NCBI RefSeq assembly: GCF_042680885.1
Contig: NZ_JBHUEO010000116.1
Coordinates: forward strand, 1 to 64,000
DNA from: Siminovitchia sediminis
GTDB taxonomy: Bacteria > Bacillota > Bacilli > Bacillales > Bacillaceae_C
Direction of reading: 5' to 3'
DNA: 64,000 nt
Position 1 is the first letter of the stretch, and the number at the start of each line of letters is the position of its first letter. The position numbers and the translations under genes were made by a program. Of this stretch, positions 8,600 through 17,753 are shown one piece after another. The notes under the pieces were generated by a model. It had not been told where the DNA came from. It worked only from the letters and a program-made list of their open reading frames with translations, and made no database searches.

Positions 8600-8771
8600 A
8601 GCAATCACTCCTATACAAAATGGTTCTGTTACTACTATAGCACAGTTTCTCCATAACCTCCCTTTTCAACCGTATTGTTAATAAAGATGACACGAAAGGT
8701 AAATGCTGTGATGAAGAAGAGGAATATGAGATAATTTTCATAAATCAATTTCAACCTTGGAGGTGGCCGGT

Positions 8772-9752
8772 TTGGATGGTTTGTTTCAGGAGCTGAAAAC
8801 TAAGGTATTGGGATGGAATCGAAAAATTGTCTTTCCGGAAGCCATGGATTCCCGAATTCTTACAGCAGCTGGAAGACTGGCAGAAGAAGGGGTTTTGACG
8901 CCTGTACTGATCGGCAACATAGAAGATGTTCAGGGGAAGGCTCATGAATTGAAGATTTCATTGGATAAAATGGAGATCTATGATCCAAATATTTATGTCG
9001 GCATGGACGAAATGATTCAGGCGCTTGTTGAGCGAAGAAAAGGAAAAATGACTGAGAGTGAAGCAGCTGAACAGCTCCTGGACCCCAATTACTTTGGGAC
9101 GATGCTTGTGTATCTCAAGAAGGCGGATGGCCTCGTAAGCGGAGCTGTTCATTCAACTGCAGAGACTGTGCGCCCTGCATTACAGATCATTAAAATGAAA
9201 GAAGGGATAGGTAAAACATCCGGTGCTTTTTTAATGATCAAGGGTGAAGAAAAGTATATATTTGCTGACTGTGCCATTAATATCGCCCCGGACAGCCGGG
9301 ATCTTGCTGAAATTGCTGTAGAAAGCGCCAAAACTGCTCAGATGTTTAACATTGAGCCAAGAGTCGCCATGCTTAGCTTCTCCACGAAAGGATCAGCTGT
9401 TTCGGAGGAAACTCAAAAGGTCTCGGAAGCTGTTAAATTGGCGAAAGAACGATTTCCGGAACTGTTGCTGGACGGTGAATTTCAATTTGATGCAGCCTTT
9501 GTGCCTTCGGTAGCGCGAAAAAAAGCCCCGGATTCCAGTATTCAAGGGGATGCTACCGTATTTGTTTTTCCTGGTCTGGAGGCAGGGAACATTGGTTATA
9601 AAATTGCACAGCGCTTAGGGGAATATGAAGCTGTGGGTCCTATTTTACAAGGTTTAAAGGCCCCGGTGAATGACCTTTCCCGAGGATGCAGCGAGGACGA
9701 TGTGTATCATCTCGCCTTGATCACGGCGATGCAATCATTACAGGTAAAATAA
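8772..9752 (+). CDS. pta: Phosphate acetyltransferase
   Basis: A 326-residue enzyme interconverting acetyl-CoA and acetyl phosphate, the first step of overflow acetate formation. KIVFPEAMDSRIL at the N-terminus, GLVSGAVHSTAETVRPALQI and FVFPGLEAGNIGYKIAQR are family signatures. I chose the TTG at 8772, six bases after GGAGGTG; the TTG at 8757 overlaps that site. lipL follows after 25 bases, the conserved order. Confidence 0.95.
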   Translation: MDGLFQELKTKVLGWNRKIVFPEAMDSRILTAAGRLAEEGVLTPVLIGNIEDVQGKAHELKISLDKMEIYDPNIYVGMDEMIQALVERRKGKMTESEAAEQLLDPNYFGTMLVYLKKADGLVSGAVHSTAETVRPALQIIKMKEGIGKTSGAFLMIKGEEKYIFADCAINIAPDSRDLAEIAVESAKTAQMFNIEPRVAMLSFSTKGSAVSEETQKVSEAVKLAKERFPELLLDGEFQFDAAFVPSVARKKAPDSSIQGDATVFVFPGLEAGNIGYKIAQRLGEYEAVGPILQGLKAPVNDLSRGCSEDDVYHLALITAMQSLQVK

Positions 9753-9777
9753 TTTAGAGAAAAAGAGGATCGGGTCA

Positions 9778-10614
9778 ATGGATGGAAAACAATCACTCTT
9801 ACATCAAGAAACATGGCGGATCATCGATCAGTCCACCCCACATATGAACTTTCATGCACTTCAATCCTTTGCAATGGACGATACGCTTTGCCAATCTGTA
9901 GGAAATGGAAGCTCTCCGGCAATTGCAAGAACCTGGGTTCATTTTAAGACGGTGGTGCTGGGTATACAGGATACAAAGCTGCCGGCGCTTCACGAAGGTC
10001 TTCAATTTTTAGAGGCTAATCGGGTGGATTGGATTGTCCGAAATTCAGGCGGTCTTGCAGTTTTGCTTGACGAAGGGGTACTTAATATTTCTCTCATTTT
10101 TCCCGATACCGAAAAAGGAATTGATATCAATCGGGGGTATGACACGATGTTGGAACTGGTCCGCATGATGTTCGGAGATATTCACCAACCTATTGCGGCT
10201 CGCGAAATTGTCGGGTCCTATTGTCCCGGTAGTTATGACTTAAGTATTGGCGGTAAAAAGTTTGCAGGGATTTCCCAAAGAAGAATCAGAAGGGGAGTAG
10301 CTGTCCAAATTTACCTTTGTATAAATGGGAGCGGACAAGAAAGGGCGGCCCTCATTCGGGAATTTTATAAACAGGCGAGATCTGCCGAATCTGAAACTAT
10401 TATTTACCCTCAAGTGCGTCCGGAAGTCATGGCTTCCCTGTCGGAACTGTTGGGGGAACGCCTATCGATTCAAGACATGATGGTTCGGTTGTATACAGCT
10501 TTGAAAAGTGTAAGCGAAAGAATTTATTCAAGCCAGCTTCAGGGAGAGGAGCTCGAATGGTACGCCAAGTATTATGAGCGGATCATTGATCGTAATAAAA
10601 GAGTACTATTATAA
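9778..10614 (+). CDS. lipL: Octanoyl-[GcvH]:protein N-octanoyltransferase LipL
   Basis: A 278-residue BPL/LplA-fold amidotransferase that moves octanoyl groups from GcvH to E2 subunits of 2-oxoacid dehydrogenases during lipoate assembly. The GSYCPGSYDLSI motif puts the nucleophile at Cys149, next to the Cys150 known in B. subtilis LipL, and GKKFAGISQRR follows. Probably co-transcribed with pta; an intrinsic terminator follows the stop codon. LipM has a similar fold, but gene context and Cys position favour LipL. Confidence 0.92.
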   Translation: MDGKQSLLHQETWRIIDQSTPHMNFHALQSFAMDDTLCQSVGNGSSPAIARTWVHFKTVVLGIQDTKLPALHEGLQFLEANRVDWIVRNSGGLAVLLDEGVLNISLIFPDTEKGIDINRGYDTMLELVRMMFGDIHQPIAAREIVGSYCPGSYDLSIGGKKFAGISQRRIRRGVAVQIYLCINGSGQERAALIREFYKQARSAESETIIYPQVRPEVMASLSELLGERLSIQDMMVRLYTALKSVSERIYSSQLQGEELEWYAKYYERIIDRNKRVLL

Positions 10615-10618
10615 GGAG

Positions 10619-10645
10619 AAGGCCCGGATTCATAGTCCGGGCCTT
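10619..10645. terminator. Terminator of lipL
   Basis: Perfect hairpin GGCCCGGA/TCCGGGCC flanked by AA and TT, then TTGTTTA. It may also stop the convergent rsfA transcript. Confidence 0.8.
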
Positions 10646-10719
10646 GTTTATATAAACTTCCCCCAGCTCTTAAGTGGAGCTGTGGAAGTGTGCATCAGAA
10701 TGGTTTATTCTGATTTAGT

Positions 10720-10860
10720 CAGATTTGCTTTGCTGCAGCGCCCAGCGACTGGCAAACTTGGCCCTCCTGTCAACATTGGCTCCTGCGTCGTCGTGTTTCC
10801 TTTATCTCATTGCGAAGGTCTCCAGTTTGTACGCCGCTAAACGGGCACCTTCGCTTTTCC
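10720..10860 (-). repeat. Structured element after rsfA (divergent repeat, locus D)
   Basis: Six bases after the rsfA stop, on the minus strand, AAAAGCGAAGGTGCCCG begins a segment that parallels the start of the other repeats (AAAAGCGGAG, then CGCCCG, CGGCG and CTGGAG). GCGAAGGT/ACCTTCGC (10847-10854 with 10812-10819) gives an 8-bp stem. The remainder, down to about 10720, is GC-rich and differs from the other loci. Confidence 0.5.
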
Positions 10861-10863
10861 TTA

Positions 10864-11604
10864 TCACTCTGCCATTTTCTCCAGGTTTCCGTTTTTATCC
10901 ATTTTAAATGTAGAGGCCTGGCGATCATCCTCATCAAATAGGACCAGTTTCCTTGCACGATTCAAAATCTTCATCATGGTCTCATAGTCTTCCTGCATGG
11001 TAACAGAAGAATCTTCCAGCTCTTCAATTCTGGCTTTGAGCTGTGTATTTTCAGCCGATAGATCTTTGATTTCTCTTTTCAATCTCTCATTCTCACTCTT
11101 TAAAATGTCCGCATGGAATTCAGAGTGATGCAGCTGCTGTAAATAGGCAATCACCTGGCCCAAGTTTAGTTGACTGGTACTCTGATTTTCTGGCAGAGAA
11201 GACGGAACGGCCACTTCCGAAGCCAGTTCCATATTTTCGCCTGCTGTGTTAAGGCTGGATGGCAAATCCAACATTTCGTCACCGCTGTTACTCAGCGGAG
11301 CCTGGATTTCTTCCAATGATGGGACCGGCGGCTGATACAGCAGCTTTTTCTTCCCGCCCTGGTCTTTTCCGAGCAGGCGTTGTCTTTGTTTTCGCTGTTT
11401 TTTCGCTAGATCCAGCGCTTTCTCATATTGCTGGCGAACAACGGCATTCCATCTAAATCCGCAGGCAGCAGATGTCCTGTTCAATTTGTCCCCCACTTCT
11501 TCGAATGCATTTAACTGTGTACTTCCTTCACGAACGTGGCGCAGTACAGTTTCCGCCAATAGCAAATCGTTTTCCTCCGTCCAGGCATCCTGGCGTGTTT
11601 TCAT
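10864..11604 (-). CDS. rsfA: Prespore-specific regulator RsfA
   Basis: A 246-residue sporulation transcription factor with a Myb/SANT-like DNA-binding segment at residues 1-65 (DAWTEENDLLLAETVL, then RTSAACGFRWN), a basic stretch near 70-85, and a C-terminal coiled coil around 150-210 (SENERLKREIKDLSAENTQ). In B. subtilis RsfA tunes SigF-dependent genes in the forespore. The ATG at 11604 is nine bases after GGGAG; a TTG three codons earlier abuts that site. A forespore-type promoter lies upstream. Confidence 0.9.
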   Translation of the reverse strand: MKTRQDAWTEENDLLLAETVLRHVREGSTQLNAFEEVGDKLNRTSAACGFRWNAVVRQQYEKALDLAKKQRKQRQRLLGKDQGGKKKLLYQPPVPSLEEIQAPLSNSGDEMLDLPSSLNTAGENMELASEVAVPSSLPENQSTSQLNLGQVIAYLQQLHHSEFHADILKSENERLKREIKDLSAENTQLKARIEELEDSSVTMQEDYETMMKILNRARKLVLFDEDDRQASTFKMDKNGNLEKMAE

Positions 11605-11639
11605 TTCATTCAACTCCCTTATTTACAAGTTCTTACTCC

Positions 11640-11669
11640 AAGCATGTACAAATCATTCATTTTTTATAC
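11640..11669 (-). promoter_or_regulatory. Forespore (SigF/SigG) promoter of rsfA
   Basis: On the minus strand GTATA (11665-11669), 18 bases, then CATGCTT (11640-11646). GTATA is a consensus -35 and CATnnT fits the -10 core. It ends 35 bases before the rsfA start. Confidence 0.6.
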
Positions 11670-11804
11670 CAATATGGCAATAAATTGATAGTTTTTCATA
11701 AAAGATCAACCGTAATGACTGTTTTTTAGTTCCTTTTCCTTCCCTTTCCTTTGACAAAAGTTACCGCTATAATAGAAACATGATAGAAAGTGAGAGGGAA
11801 GCTG

Positions 11805-13106
11805 ATGTTGGATTCCAGTTTCAAATTAAGCGAGGAAAAAGTATTTAAAGATCCTGTCCATGGCTATGTCCACGTTCGTGATAAACTGATCTGGGATCTC
11901 ATTGGCACGAGAGAATTTCAACGGCTCCGCCGGATTAAACAGCTTGGAACCACGTATTTGACCTTTCACGGTGCGGAACACAGCCGATTCAGCCATTCGC
12001 TTGGTGTATATGAGATTATCAGGCAGATTATTGATGAAGTGTTTGAAGGCCATCCCGAGTGGGACGACGGCGAAAGGCTGCTCTCCCTTTGTGCGGCACT
12101 CCTTCATGATTTGGGGCATGGTCCATTTTCCCACTCCTTTGAAAAAGTATTTGATTTGGATCATGAGCAATTTACAAAGAAAATTATTTTGGAAGATACA
12201 GAAGTGAACCGTGTCCTTCGGTCGGCTGGAGCTGATTTCCCGCGAAGAGTGGCAGAAGTGATTGGAAAGACGTACAATGACAAGCTTGTTGTAAGCTTGA
12301 TCTCAAGCCAGATTGATGCGGATCGAATGGACTACTTGCAAAGAGATGCATATTTTACAGGTGTCAGCTACGGTCATTTTGATATGCAGCGGATCATGCG
12401 TGTCATGAGGCCGAAAGAAGACCATGTTGTATTTAAATCCAGCGGTATGCATGCTGTCGAAGACTATATCATGAGCCGTTATCAAATGTACTGGCAGGTC
12501 TATTTTCATCCTGTTACTCGGAGTGCAGAAGTGATTTTGACCAAAATCCTTCAGCGAGTCAAAGCGTTGTTTCAGGAGGATTATCCATTTAAACAGGAGC
12601 CTGTCCATTTTCGTTCACTCTTCGAAGGGGATGTGACACTGCAGGACTACTTAAAGTTGGATGAGCCGGTGATTCTCTACTACTTCCACATGTGGGAAGA
12701 GGAAGATGATCCTATTTTGCGTGATTTATCAAGGCGCTTTATGGACCGGGACTTATTTAAATATGTGGAATTTGATCCTGCTCAACATTATAAAACGTTG
12801 AGGGAACTTGAAGATTTATTCCGAAAAGCCGATATAGATCCTGAATATTATTTAGCTGTTGATTCTTCGTCAGACTTGCCGTATGATTTTTATCGGCCGG
12901 GGGAGGAAGAAGAGCGGCTGCCCATTCATCTGCTCATGCCGAATGGAGAACTATCTGAACTGTCAAGGGAATCTACCGTTGTTCAGGCTATTTCCGGAAA
13001 AAGAAGAACCGATCATAAATTATATTACCCCAAGGATTTGCTGATAGACCCATCGGGTAATACAGAGCTAAAGCAACAGATCCTGTCTGTTTTGAGAAAA
13101 TTTTAA
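11805..13106 (+). CDS. ywfO: HD-domain phosphohydrolase YwfO
   Basis: A 433-residue HD superfamily protein, the same length as B. subtilis YwfO, related to dNTP triphosphohydrolases. Metal-binding residues are visible in HSRFSHSLGV, LLHDLGHGPFSHSFE and SSQIDADRMDYLQRD. Physiological substrate uncertain. I chose ATG at 11805 after GAGGGA, because homologues begin shortly before EEKVFKDPVHGY; a GTG at 11790 lacks a ribosome site. A TTGACA and a TATAAT occur upstream but only 11 bases apart. Confidence 0.9.
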   Translation: MLDSSFKLSEEKVFKDPVHGYVHVRDKLIWDLIGTREFQRLRRIKQLGTTYLTFHGAEHSRFSHSLGVYEIIRQIIDEVFEGHPEWDDGERLLSLCAALLHDLGHGPFSHSFEKVFDLDHEQFTKKIILEDTEVNRVLRSAGADFPRRVAEVIGKTYNDKLVVSLISSQIDADRMDYLQRDAYFTGVSYGHFDMQRIMRVMRPKEDHVVFKSSGMHAVEDYIMSRYQMYWQVYFHPVTRSAEVILTKILQRVKALFQEDYPFKQEPVHFRSLFEGDVTLQDYLKLDEPVILYYFHMWEEEDDPILRDLSRRFMDRDLFKYVEFDPAQHYKTLRELEDLFRKADIDPEYYLAVDSSSDLPYDFYRPGEEEERLPIHLLMPNGELSELSRESTVVQAISGKRRTDHKLYYPKDLLIDPSGNTELKQQILSVLRKF

Positions 13107-13132
13107 TTGATAGTGGGGGTTGAGCAACTATT

Positions 13133-13645
13133 ATGCTGTATGATCATCAAAAGTTAATGAGTGTGTTTGCCTTGGCCGGAGAAATTGTGGGCAGAAAAAA
13201 GCTCCAGAAGATGGTGTTTATCGCAAAGAAAATGAAATTTCCCTTTCAGGAAAAATTTGAATTTCATTTTTACGGCCCTTACTCAGAGGAACTAACATTA
13301 AGAGTTGAAGAATTGTGCAATATTGGTTTTGTAAAAGAAGTAAAAGAGGATAAAGGCGGCTACAGTCAGTATCGTTATTCGATCACACCGTCCGGACATG
13401 AGTTTTTTGAATCCGAATCCATTGCGATCCCCCAGCTAAAAGAATGCCTGACGTACATGAATGAACAGAGCTCCCGTTTTTTAGAGCTGGTTTCCACCAT
13501 TTTATATTTTGAAGATTTACCTCAAGACGAAGTCATTGCAAAAGTAGCGGAACTGAAAAGGAAACAAAATTATTCCCTGGAGGAAATCGACCAAGCATAC
13601 ATATACATAGACAAATTGAGAAAGACAGCTGATTCGCACGTGTAG
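13133..13645 (+). CDS. ywgA: YwgA family protein
   Basis: A 170-residue protein of the YwgA family, recognised from KLMSVFALAGEIVGRKKLQKM at the N-terminus and from its position after ywfO. The first 90 residues look like a winged-helix fold (FYGPYSEELTLRVEEL). No experimental role known to me. The G-rich ribosome site is unusually far from the ATG (about 13 bases). An inverted repeat spans its stop codon. Confidence 0.8.
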   Translation: MLYDHQKLMSVFALAGEIVGRKKLQKMVFIAKKMKFPFQEKFEFHFYGPYSEELTLRVEELCNIGFVKEVKEDKGGYSQYRYSITPSGHEFFESESIAIPQLKECLTYMNEQSSRFLELVSTILYFEDLPQDEVIAKVAELKRKQNYSLEEIDQAYIYIDKLRKTADSHV

Positions 13646-13661
13646 CGAGTAAGCTGTCTTT
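13621..13661 (+). terminator. Inverted repeat across the ywgA stop
   Basis: AAAGACAGCT pairs with AGCTGTCTTT and an inner TTCGC with GCGAG. The T-run is only three bases, so termination is plausible but weak. Confidence 0.4.
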
Positions 13662-13739
13662 CCGGATGATGAGCAGAACATGCGCCATTGTCAGTAAGCA
13701 GGTCCCTGCACTTTAAACTTTAAGAGGTGTCATGGCCTG

Positions 13740-13888
13740 AAACCGGGTGGGGGCGTATAGAAACGTCTGCTATAGCAGGCTGTTAAAAAAGTTTATGTAA
13801 TAGCCGGCTTAAAGTGTGAAAACACCGAATGTATAAACTTTTTTAGCGTATAACCTTACAGTCCGGTCTCATACGCCTCTGCCGGCTG
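13740..13888. repeat. Imperfect palindrome, MITE-like
   Basis: Nested inverted repeats: perfect 13-bp inner arms (13784-13796 with 13833-13845), outer GCGTAT (13753-13758) with ATACGC (13871-13876), and a 12-bp palindrome CTGCTATAGCAG at 13767-13778. No coding potential. Confidence 0.5.
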
Positions 13889-13896
13889 CAAATAAA

Positions 13897-14082
13897 TTAC
13901 TGATCGCTGGCTCTTTTTCCGGCAACGGCGAAATGGTTTTTAGCCATTTCTTCGATCACGACTGTGACTGCTTCTTTGGATGCTCCTGTTGTGTCAACAA
14001 CAGCGTCTGTCACCTTTTCCACCAGTGCCTTTTTCTGGTCATCTGAACGTCCTTCCAGCATTTGTACAGTAATAATTGGCAT
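13897..14082 (-). CDS. ywhB: 4-oxalocrotonate tautomerase family enzyme
   Basis: A 61-residue tautomerase. The start places Pro directly after the initiator Met (MPIITVQMLEGR), the catalytic N-terminal proline once Met is removed, and AAGGAGG lies upstream. A longer in-frame version would bury that Pro and is therefore wrong. The natural substrate of Bacillus YwhB is not settled. The neighbour ywhC is divergent, as expected for ywhB. Confidence 0.9.
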   Translation of the reverse strand: MPIITVQMLEGRSDDQKKALVEKVTDAVVDTTGASKEAVTVVIEEMAKNHFAVAGKRASDQ

Positions 14083-14217
14083 ACTCTGATCCTCCTTGTA
14101 AATATCGTACATAAAAAGTGTATGCATTTTTTTCTGTTGGCGCAAGAACAATGAGGAATATATAAATATCTTGTATAATGAACCAATAGAAATAAGTGAT
14201 CAAAAGGGGCTGGATAT

Positions 14218-14874
14218 GTGGAGAGATTTCTTGCGTTTCCTTTAGAACAAATACCGCTTGTAGCTGCTGTATTATTAATAGCTTTTACGGTGCATGAATT
14301 TGCACACGCCTATACAGCGTACAAATTTGGGGACACCACTGCAAAAGAACAAGGGAGGCTTACCCTGAATCCCATCCAGCATCTGGATCCGATTGGAACG
14401 CTTCTGATTTTTATTGCAGGATTCGGCTGGGCACGGCCTGTACCTGTGAATCGCTACCATTTTAAAAATCCGAGACTTGCCGGCATCTTGGTTTCTCTCA
14501 TGGGACCAATCAGTAATTTTGTTCTGGCTTTTCTGGGGACAGCTATTCTTGTTGTGCTCATGGTTTCCGGACTGTCGGCGGAGCTCCCGATTTTTGTCAC
14601 ACAGTTTTTTAATTTATTCATTTGGCTGAATGTACTGCTGTTTGTTTTTAATCTGCTCCCCGTACCGCCTCTGGATGGTTATCGGATTGTTGAGGATCTG
14701 GTCTCTCCTTCGCTCAGGGCTAAAATGACGAGGTATGAACAGTACGGATCCCTAATCTTTTTGATCTTGGTTATCACGCCATTGTCGCGTTATACGATCA
14801 GTCCGATCTTAAATACGGTTGTCCCGTTCTTTGTGAACAGCATACAAAGTATAATTGTCATGTTATTGAGATAG
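14218..14874 (+). CDS. ywhC: Site-2 protease family membrane protein YwhC
   Basis: A 218-residue M50-type membrane protein with about six hydrophobic segments. Zinc-binding HEFAH lies at residues 26-30 in the first, and PPLDGYRI holds the third ligand near residue 157. Substrate unknown. Starts at GTG behind AAGGGG. ywhD follows after 22 bases behind an AGGAGGT site. Confidence 0.9.
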   Translation: MERFLAFPLEQIPLVAAVLLIAFTVHEFAHAYTAYKFGDTTAKEQGRLTLNPIQHLDPIGTLLIFIAGFGWARPVPVNRYHFKNPRLAGILVSLMGPISNFVLAFLGTAILVVLMVSGLSAELPIFVTQFFNLFIWLNVLLFVFNLLPVPPLDGYRIVEDLVSPSLRAKMTRYEQYGSLIFLILVITPLSRYTISPILNTVVPFFVNSIQSIIVMLLR

Positions 14875-14896
14875 AAAAAAAGGAGGTAACTTATGC

Positions 14897-15409
14897 ATGG
14901 CAGAAAAAAAGAGAAAGCTGGAATTTAATATTATCAAAGATGACCCAACCATGGGTCATAAAGGATATGGTGTGGGGTCTCTAAGCTTGGAAAACATCAC
15001 ACCTGTACTGCTGGATGCAGAGGCAGGGGAGGCGTGGATCGAAGAGCAAGCGATGCATGCCCGCAGCAAGACGGAGCGCGGAGTAAAATATGTCAAGGAC
15101 AGAAATGAGTTTCCCGAAGACGGAGCAAAAAAATACTGGGTTATTTGGGTCGCGGTTGATATTAAGGAAGAAGGCCCGTATTATGCAGGTATCGGAGCCT
15201 GTGAACTATTAATAAATCGTCCGGCACGCCGAGGATTTAAATCCATGCCGGAACATGTCAACCATATGGACAAGGCAATGAAGGGAATGGTCATTGTCGA
15301 TCATATGGATGCTAAATCCCGTAAAGTTCTTGCAGATTTCCTGAAAGACCATGACAAGGGAATGTGGGAGCGTTCAAGTGCTGAGTTAAAAGAATCATTT
15401 GAAAAATAA
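14897..15409 (+). CDS. ywhD: YwhD family protein
   Basis: A 170-residue soluble protein matching the YwhD family (KKRKLEFNIIKDDPTMGHKG at the start; HVNHMDKAMKGMVIVDHMD near the end). Function unknown. It probably shares a transcript with ywhC. The next 500 bases are repeats, ending at a terminator at 15911. Confidence 0.85.
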   Translation: MAEKKRKLEFNIIKDDPTMGHKGYGVGSLSLENITPVLLDAEAGEAWIEEQAMHARSKTERGVKYVKDRNEFPEDGAKKYWVIWVAVDIKEEGPYYAGIGACELLINRPARRGFKSMPEHVNHMDKAMKGMVIVDHMDAKSRKVLADFLKDHDKGMWERSSAELKESFEK

Positions 15410-15517
15410 TGGATGAAGTGTAATTTTGAACAATCTATGACAAAGGAACAAGGGTCCCTTGCCGATTAATGGGAAAGTCAGTAAACTGGATATAGTTTGC
15501 ACAAATGCAAACTGGGA

Positions 15518-15890
15518 CACAAGAAAAGCGGAGGCTCCTTGCTCAGCCCCGACAAGCATAAGACAAGCACAGAAGAAGGCGTAGTTTGCCTTCGGCTGTG
15601 GTGGGCTTATGACCTCGAGGAGCTAGGCGCAGCAGCTGGACAAGAAAAGCGGAGACCGCCCGATTATCGGCGACAAGCGCTGGAGGGCTGGCTGGAGAAG
15701 GCGTTTTTTGCCTTCTCTGGCCAGACTGAAGCGACCTCGAGCCGATGGCGGCCGTAGCTGGACAAGAAAAGCGGAGGCCGCCCGATTATCGGCGACAAGC
15801 GCTGGAGGTCTGGCTGGAGAAGGCGTTTTTTGCCTTCTCTGGCCAGACTGAAGCGACCTCGAGCCGATGGCGGCCGTAGCTGGACAGTAG
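15518..15890 (+). repeat. Dispersed hairpin repeat, locus B (after ywhD)
   Basis: Three consecutive copies. Copies at 15634-15755 and 15756-15877 are a 122-bp tandem pair with very few differences; a more divergent copy lies at 15518-15633. Shared parts are AAGAAAAGCGGAG, CGCCCGATTATCGGCGACAAG, CGCTGGAGG, a GAGAAGGC/GCCTTCTC hairpin, and AAGCGACCTCGAGCCGATGG. The block lies between the ywhD stop and its terminator. Open frames across it are artefacts. Confidence 0.85.
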
Positions 15891-15910
15891 AAAAGCGAAA
15901 GTTCCAAATC

Positions 15911-15945
15911 AAAAAAACTTGAGGCCGCACACCTCAAGTTTTTTG
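15911..15945 (+). terminator. Terminator after the ywhD repeat block
   Basis: AAAAAACTTGAGG pairs with CCTCAAGTTTTTT, a strong intrinsic terminator. Confidence 0.85.
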
Positions 15946-16031
15946 CTGTTTACCGTAATATCATTTCTAAAAAAAGTAGTTTTTGCTTTCGATAAAAGTT
16001 ATGATGAGAACAAACAAATGCGGGAAGTGAA

Positions 16032-17753
16032 ATGAAAGTGATGAAGCCTCTTAAACCGTATGGTCTGCATATAACAGCAGTGGTTCTCTTAACGCTCGGG
16101 GGGATTATGCTGGAGCTGCTGCTCCCTACTTTAATGGCAAATGTGGTGGATATTGGAATTGTGAATGGAGATATGCCCTACATTTTAAGGACGGGCGGTC
16201 TTATGCTGCTTTTAGCTTTTATAGCCATAATCCTCATGACAGGGGTCTCATTTTTTGCCTCTAAAACTGCCCAGGGGTTCGGGAGAGATATTAGACGGAG
16301 TTTATTTGTGAATGTAGAAAGTTTTTCCCTGCAGACGTTTGAAAAAGTTGGTACAGCTTCATTAATCACCAGGTCAACGAATGATGTGAAACAAGTCCAA
16401 GATGTCTTAAATATGATGCTGCGTATGATGACAAGGGCCCCGTTGATGCTGGTCGGCGGTATCATTATGGCGGTGACGAGGGAACCGGGGTTATCCTCGG
16501 TTTTTTTAGGAGCCTTGCCGTTGCTGGCGCTTTTAATTTTTATCATTTCCAGAAAAGCCATACCTTTATTTGTGTCTTTACAAAAAAAGACAGACCGATT
16601 GAATCTGATTGTCCGCGAGAACTTGACAGGGGTCCGTGTCATACGTGCCTTTAATCGTGCAATCCGTGAGAGAAAGCGTTTTGATGCTGCGAATATGGAT
16701 TTTCGCAATACAGGAATACAAGTTAATAAAATGATGGCCGTGATGTTTCCCGTGATGATGATTGTCATGAATTTTACAAACATTGCCATCGTTTGGTTTG
16801 GAGCGGTGCGCATTGATCAGGGAATTATGCAGGTCGGGAACTTGATGGCTTTTTTGCAGTACTCCATGATGATCTTAATGTCACTGATCATGCTGTCTTT
16901 CGGCTTTATTATGATACCTCGTGCGAAAGCTTCAATGGATAGAATCATTGAAGTGCTCAATATGGAAAATGACATATTTGATCCAGAGCAGCCAAAGGCC
17001 TGCCAAGGTGAGGGAAATGTTGAGTTTAAAGAGGTAACGTTCAGATATGAGGGTGCAGAAAAACCGGTTCTTCACCGGATTTCTTTCACAGCCAAAAAAG
17101 GCGAGACAACTGCGATTATTGGAAGTACCGGATCCGGAAAATCCACTCTGCTTCAACTGATACCGAGGTTTTACGATGTCGGGAGCGGAGCAGTTTACGT
17201 GGACGGTGTAGATGTCCGGGAGATGTCCCAGCAGGAATTGAGAGCAAAAATGGGCTACGTTCCTCAAAAAGCTTTTTTATTCAGTGGAACACTGCTGGAA
17301 AATTTGCGGTATGGGAACAAAACGGCTACTGAAAACGAAATCTGGGAAGCACTTGATATTGCCCAGGCTTCAGAATTTATAAGGGAAAAAGAAGAAGGAA
17401 TCCGCTTCATGATCGAGCAGGGAGGAGCGAACCTGTCGGGAGGCCAAAAGCAGAGACTGTCTATCGCCCGAGCGTTGATCAGAAAACCGGAAATCTATTT
17501 ATTTGATGACAGTTTCTCCGCCTTGGATACTAAAACAGATGCAGCGTTAAGAGCAGAGCTGAACAAGGTGACAAAGGATGCGACAGTGATTGTAGTCGCC
17601 CAGCGGGTAAGTACTGTGATGGACGCAGATCAGATCATCGTTCTTGAGGAAGGAGAAGTAGCCGGGATCGGCACTCATCAGGAACTGGTGGGACAAAACC
17701 GCATTTATCAGGAAATTGTAGCTTCTCAGCATGCAGAGGAGGAAGGAGCATGA
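16032..17753 (+). CDS. yfiB: ABC exporter subunit, YfiB type
   Basis: A 573-residue half-transporter with six N-terminal membrane helices (about 1-310) and a C-terminal ATPase domain. Walker A is GSTGSGKS near residue 365, the signature is LSGGQ and Walker B ends YLFDDS: the catalytic Glu is replaced by Asp, so this subunit carries the degenerate site of a heterodimer. It overlaps the next gene by four bases (ATGA). Length equals B. subtilis YfiB. Substrate unknown; multidrug or lipid export is likely for the family. Confidence 0.88.
   Translation: MKVMKPLKPYGLHITAVVLLTLGGIMLELLLPTLMANVVDIGIVNGDMPYILRTGGLMLLLAFIAIILMTGVSFFASKTAQGFGRDIRRSLFVNVESFSLQTFEKVGTASLITRSTNDVKQVQDVLNMMLRMMTRAPLMLVGGIIMAVTREPGLSSVFLGALPLLALLIFIISRKAIPLFVSLQKKTDRLNLIVRENLTGVRVIRAFNRAIRERKRFDAANMDFRNTGIQVNKMMAVMFPVMMIVMNFTNIAIVWFGAVRIDQGIMQVGNLMAFLQYSMMILMSLIMLSFGFIMIPRAKASMDRIIEVLNMENDIFDPEQPKACQGEGNVEFKEVTFRYEGAEKPVLHRISFTAKKGETTAIIGSTGSGKSTLLQLIPRFYDVGSGAVYVDGVDVREMSQQELRAKMGYVPQKAFLFSGTLLENLRYGNKTATENEIWEALDIAQASEFIREKEEGIRFMIEQGGANLSGGQKQRLSIARALIRKPEIYLFDDSFSALDTKTDAALRAELNKVTKDATVIVVAQRVSTVMDADQIIVLEEGEVAGIGTHQELVGQNRIYQEIVASQHAEEEGA

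Noticed and set aside
11751..11773. TTGACA and TATAAT before ywfO
   Set aside because: Only 11 bases apart, too short for a SigA promoter.
15518..15890. CRISPR array at the tandem repeats
   Set aside because: Units are 122 bp and contiguous, with no spacers and no cas genes nearby.
15497..15937. Several open frames across locus B
   Set aside because: They repeat the same peptide because they read the tandem DNA repeat; no ribosome sites.
16178..16813. 211-codon frame antisense to the first ABC subunit
   Set aside because: The plus strand encodes a complete, motif-bearing transporter; the antisense frame has no family signature.
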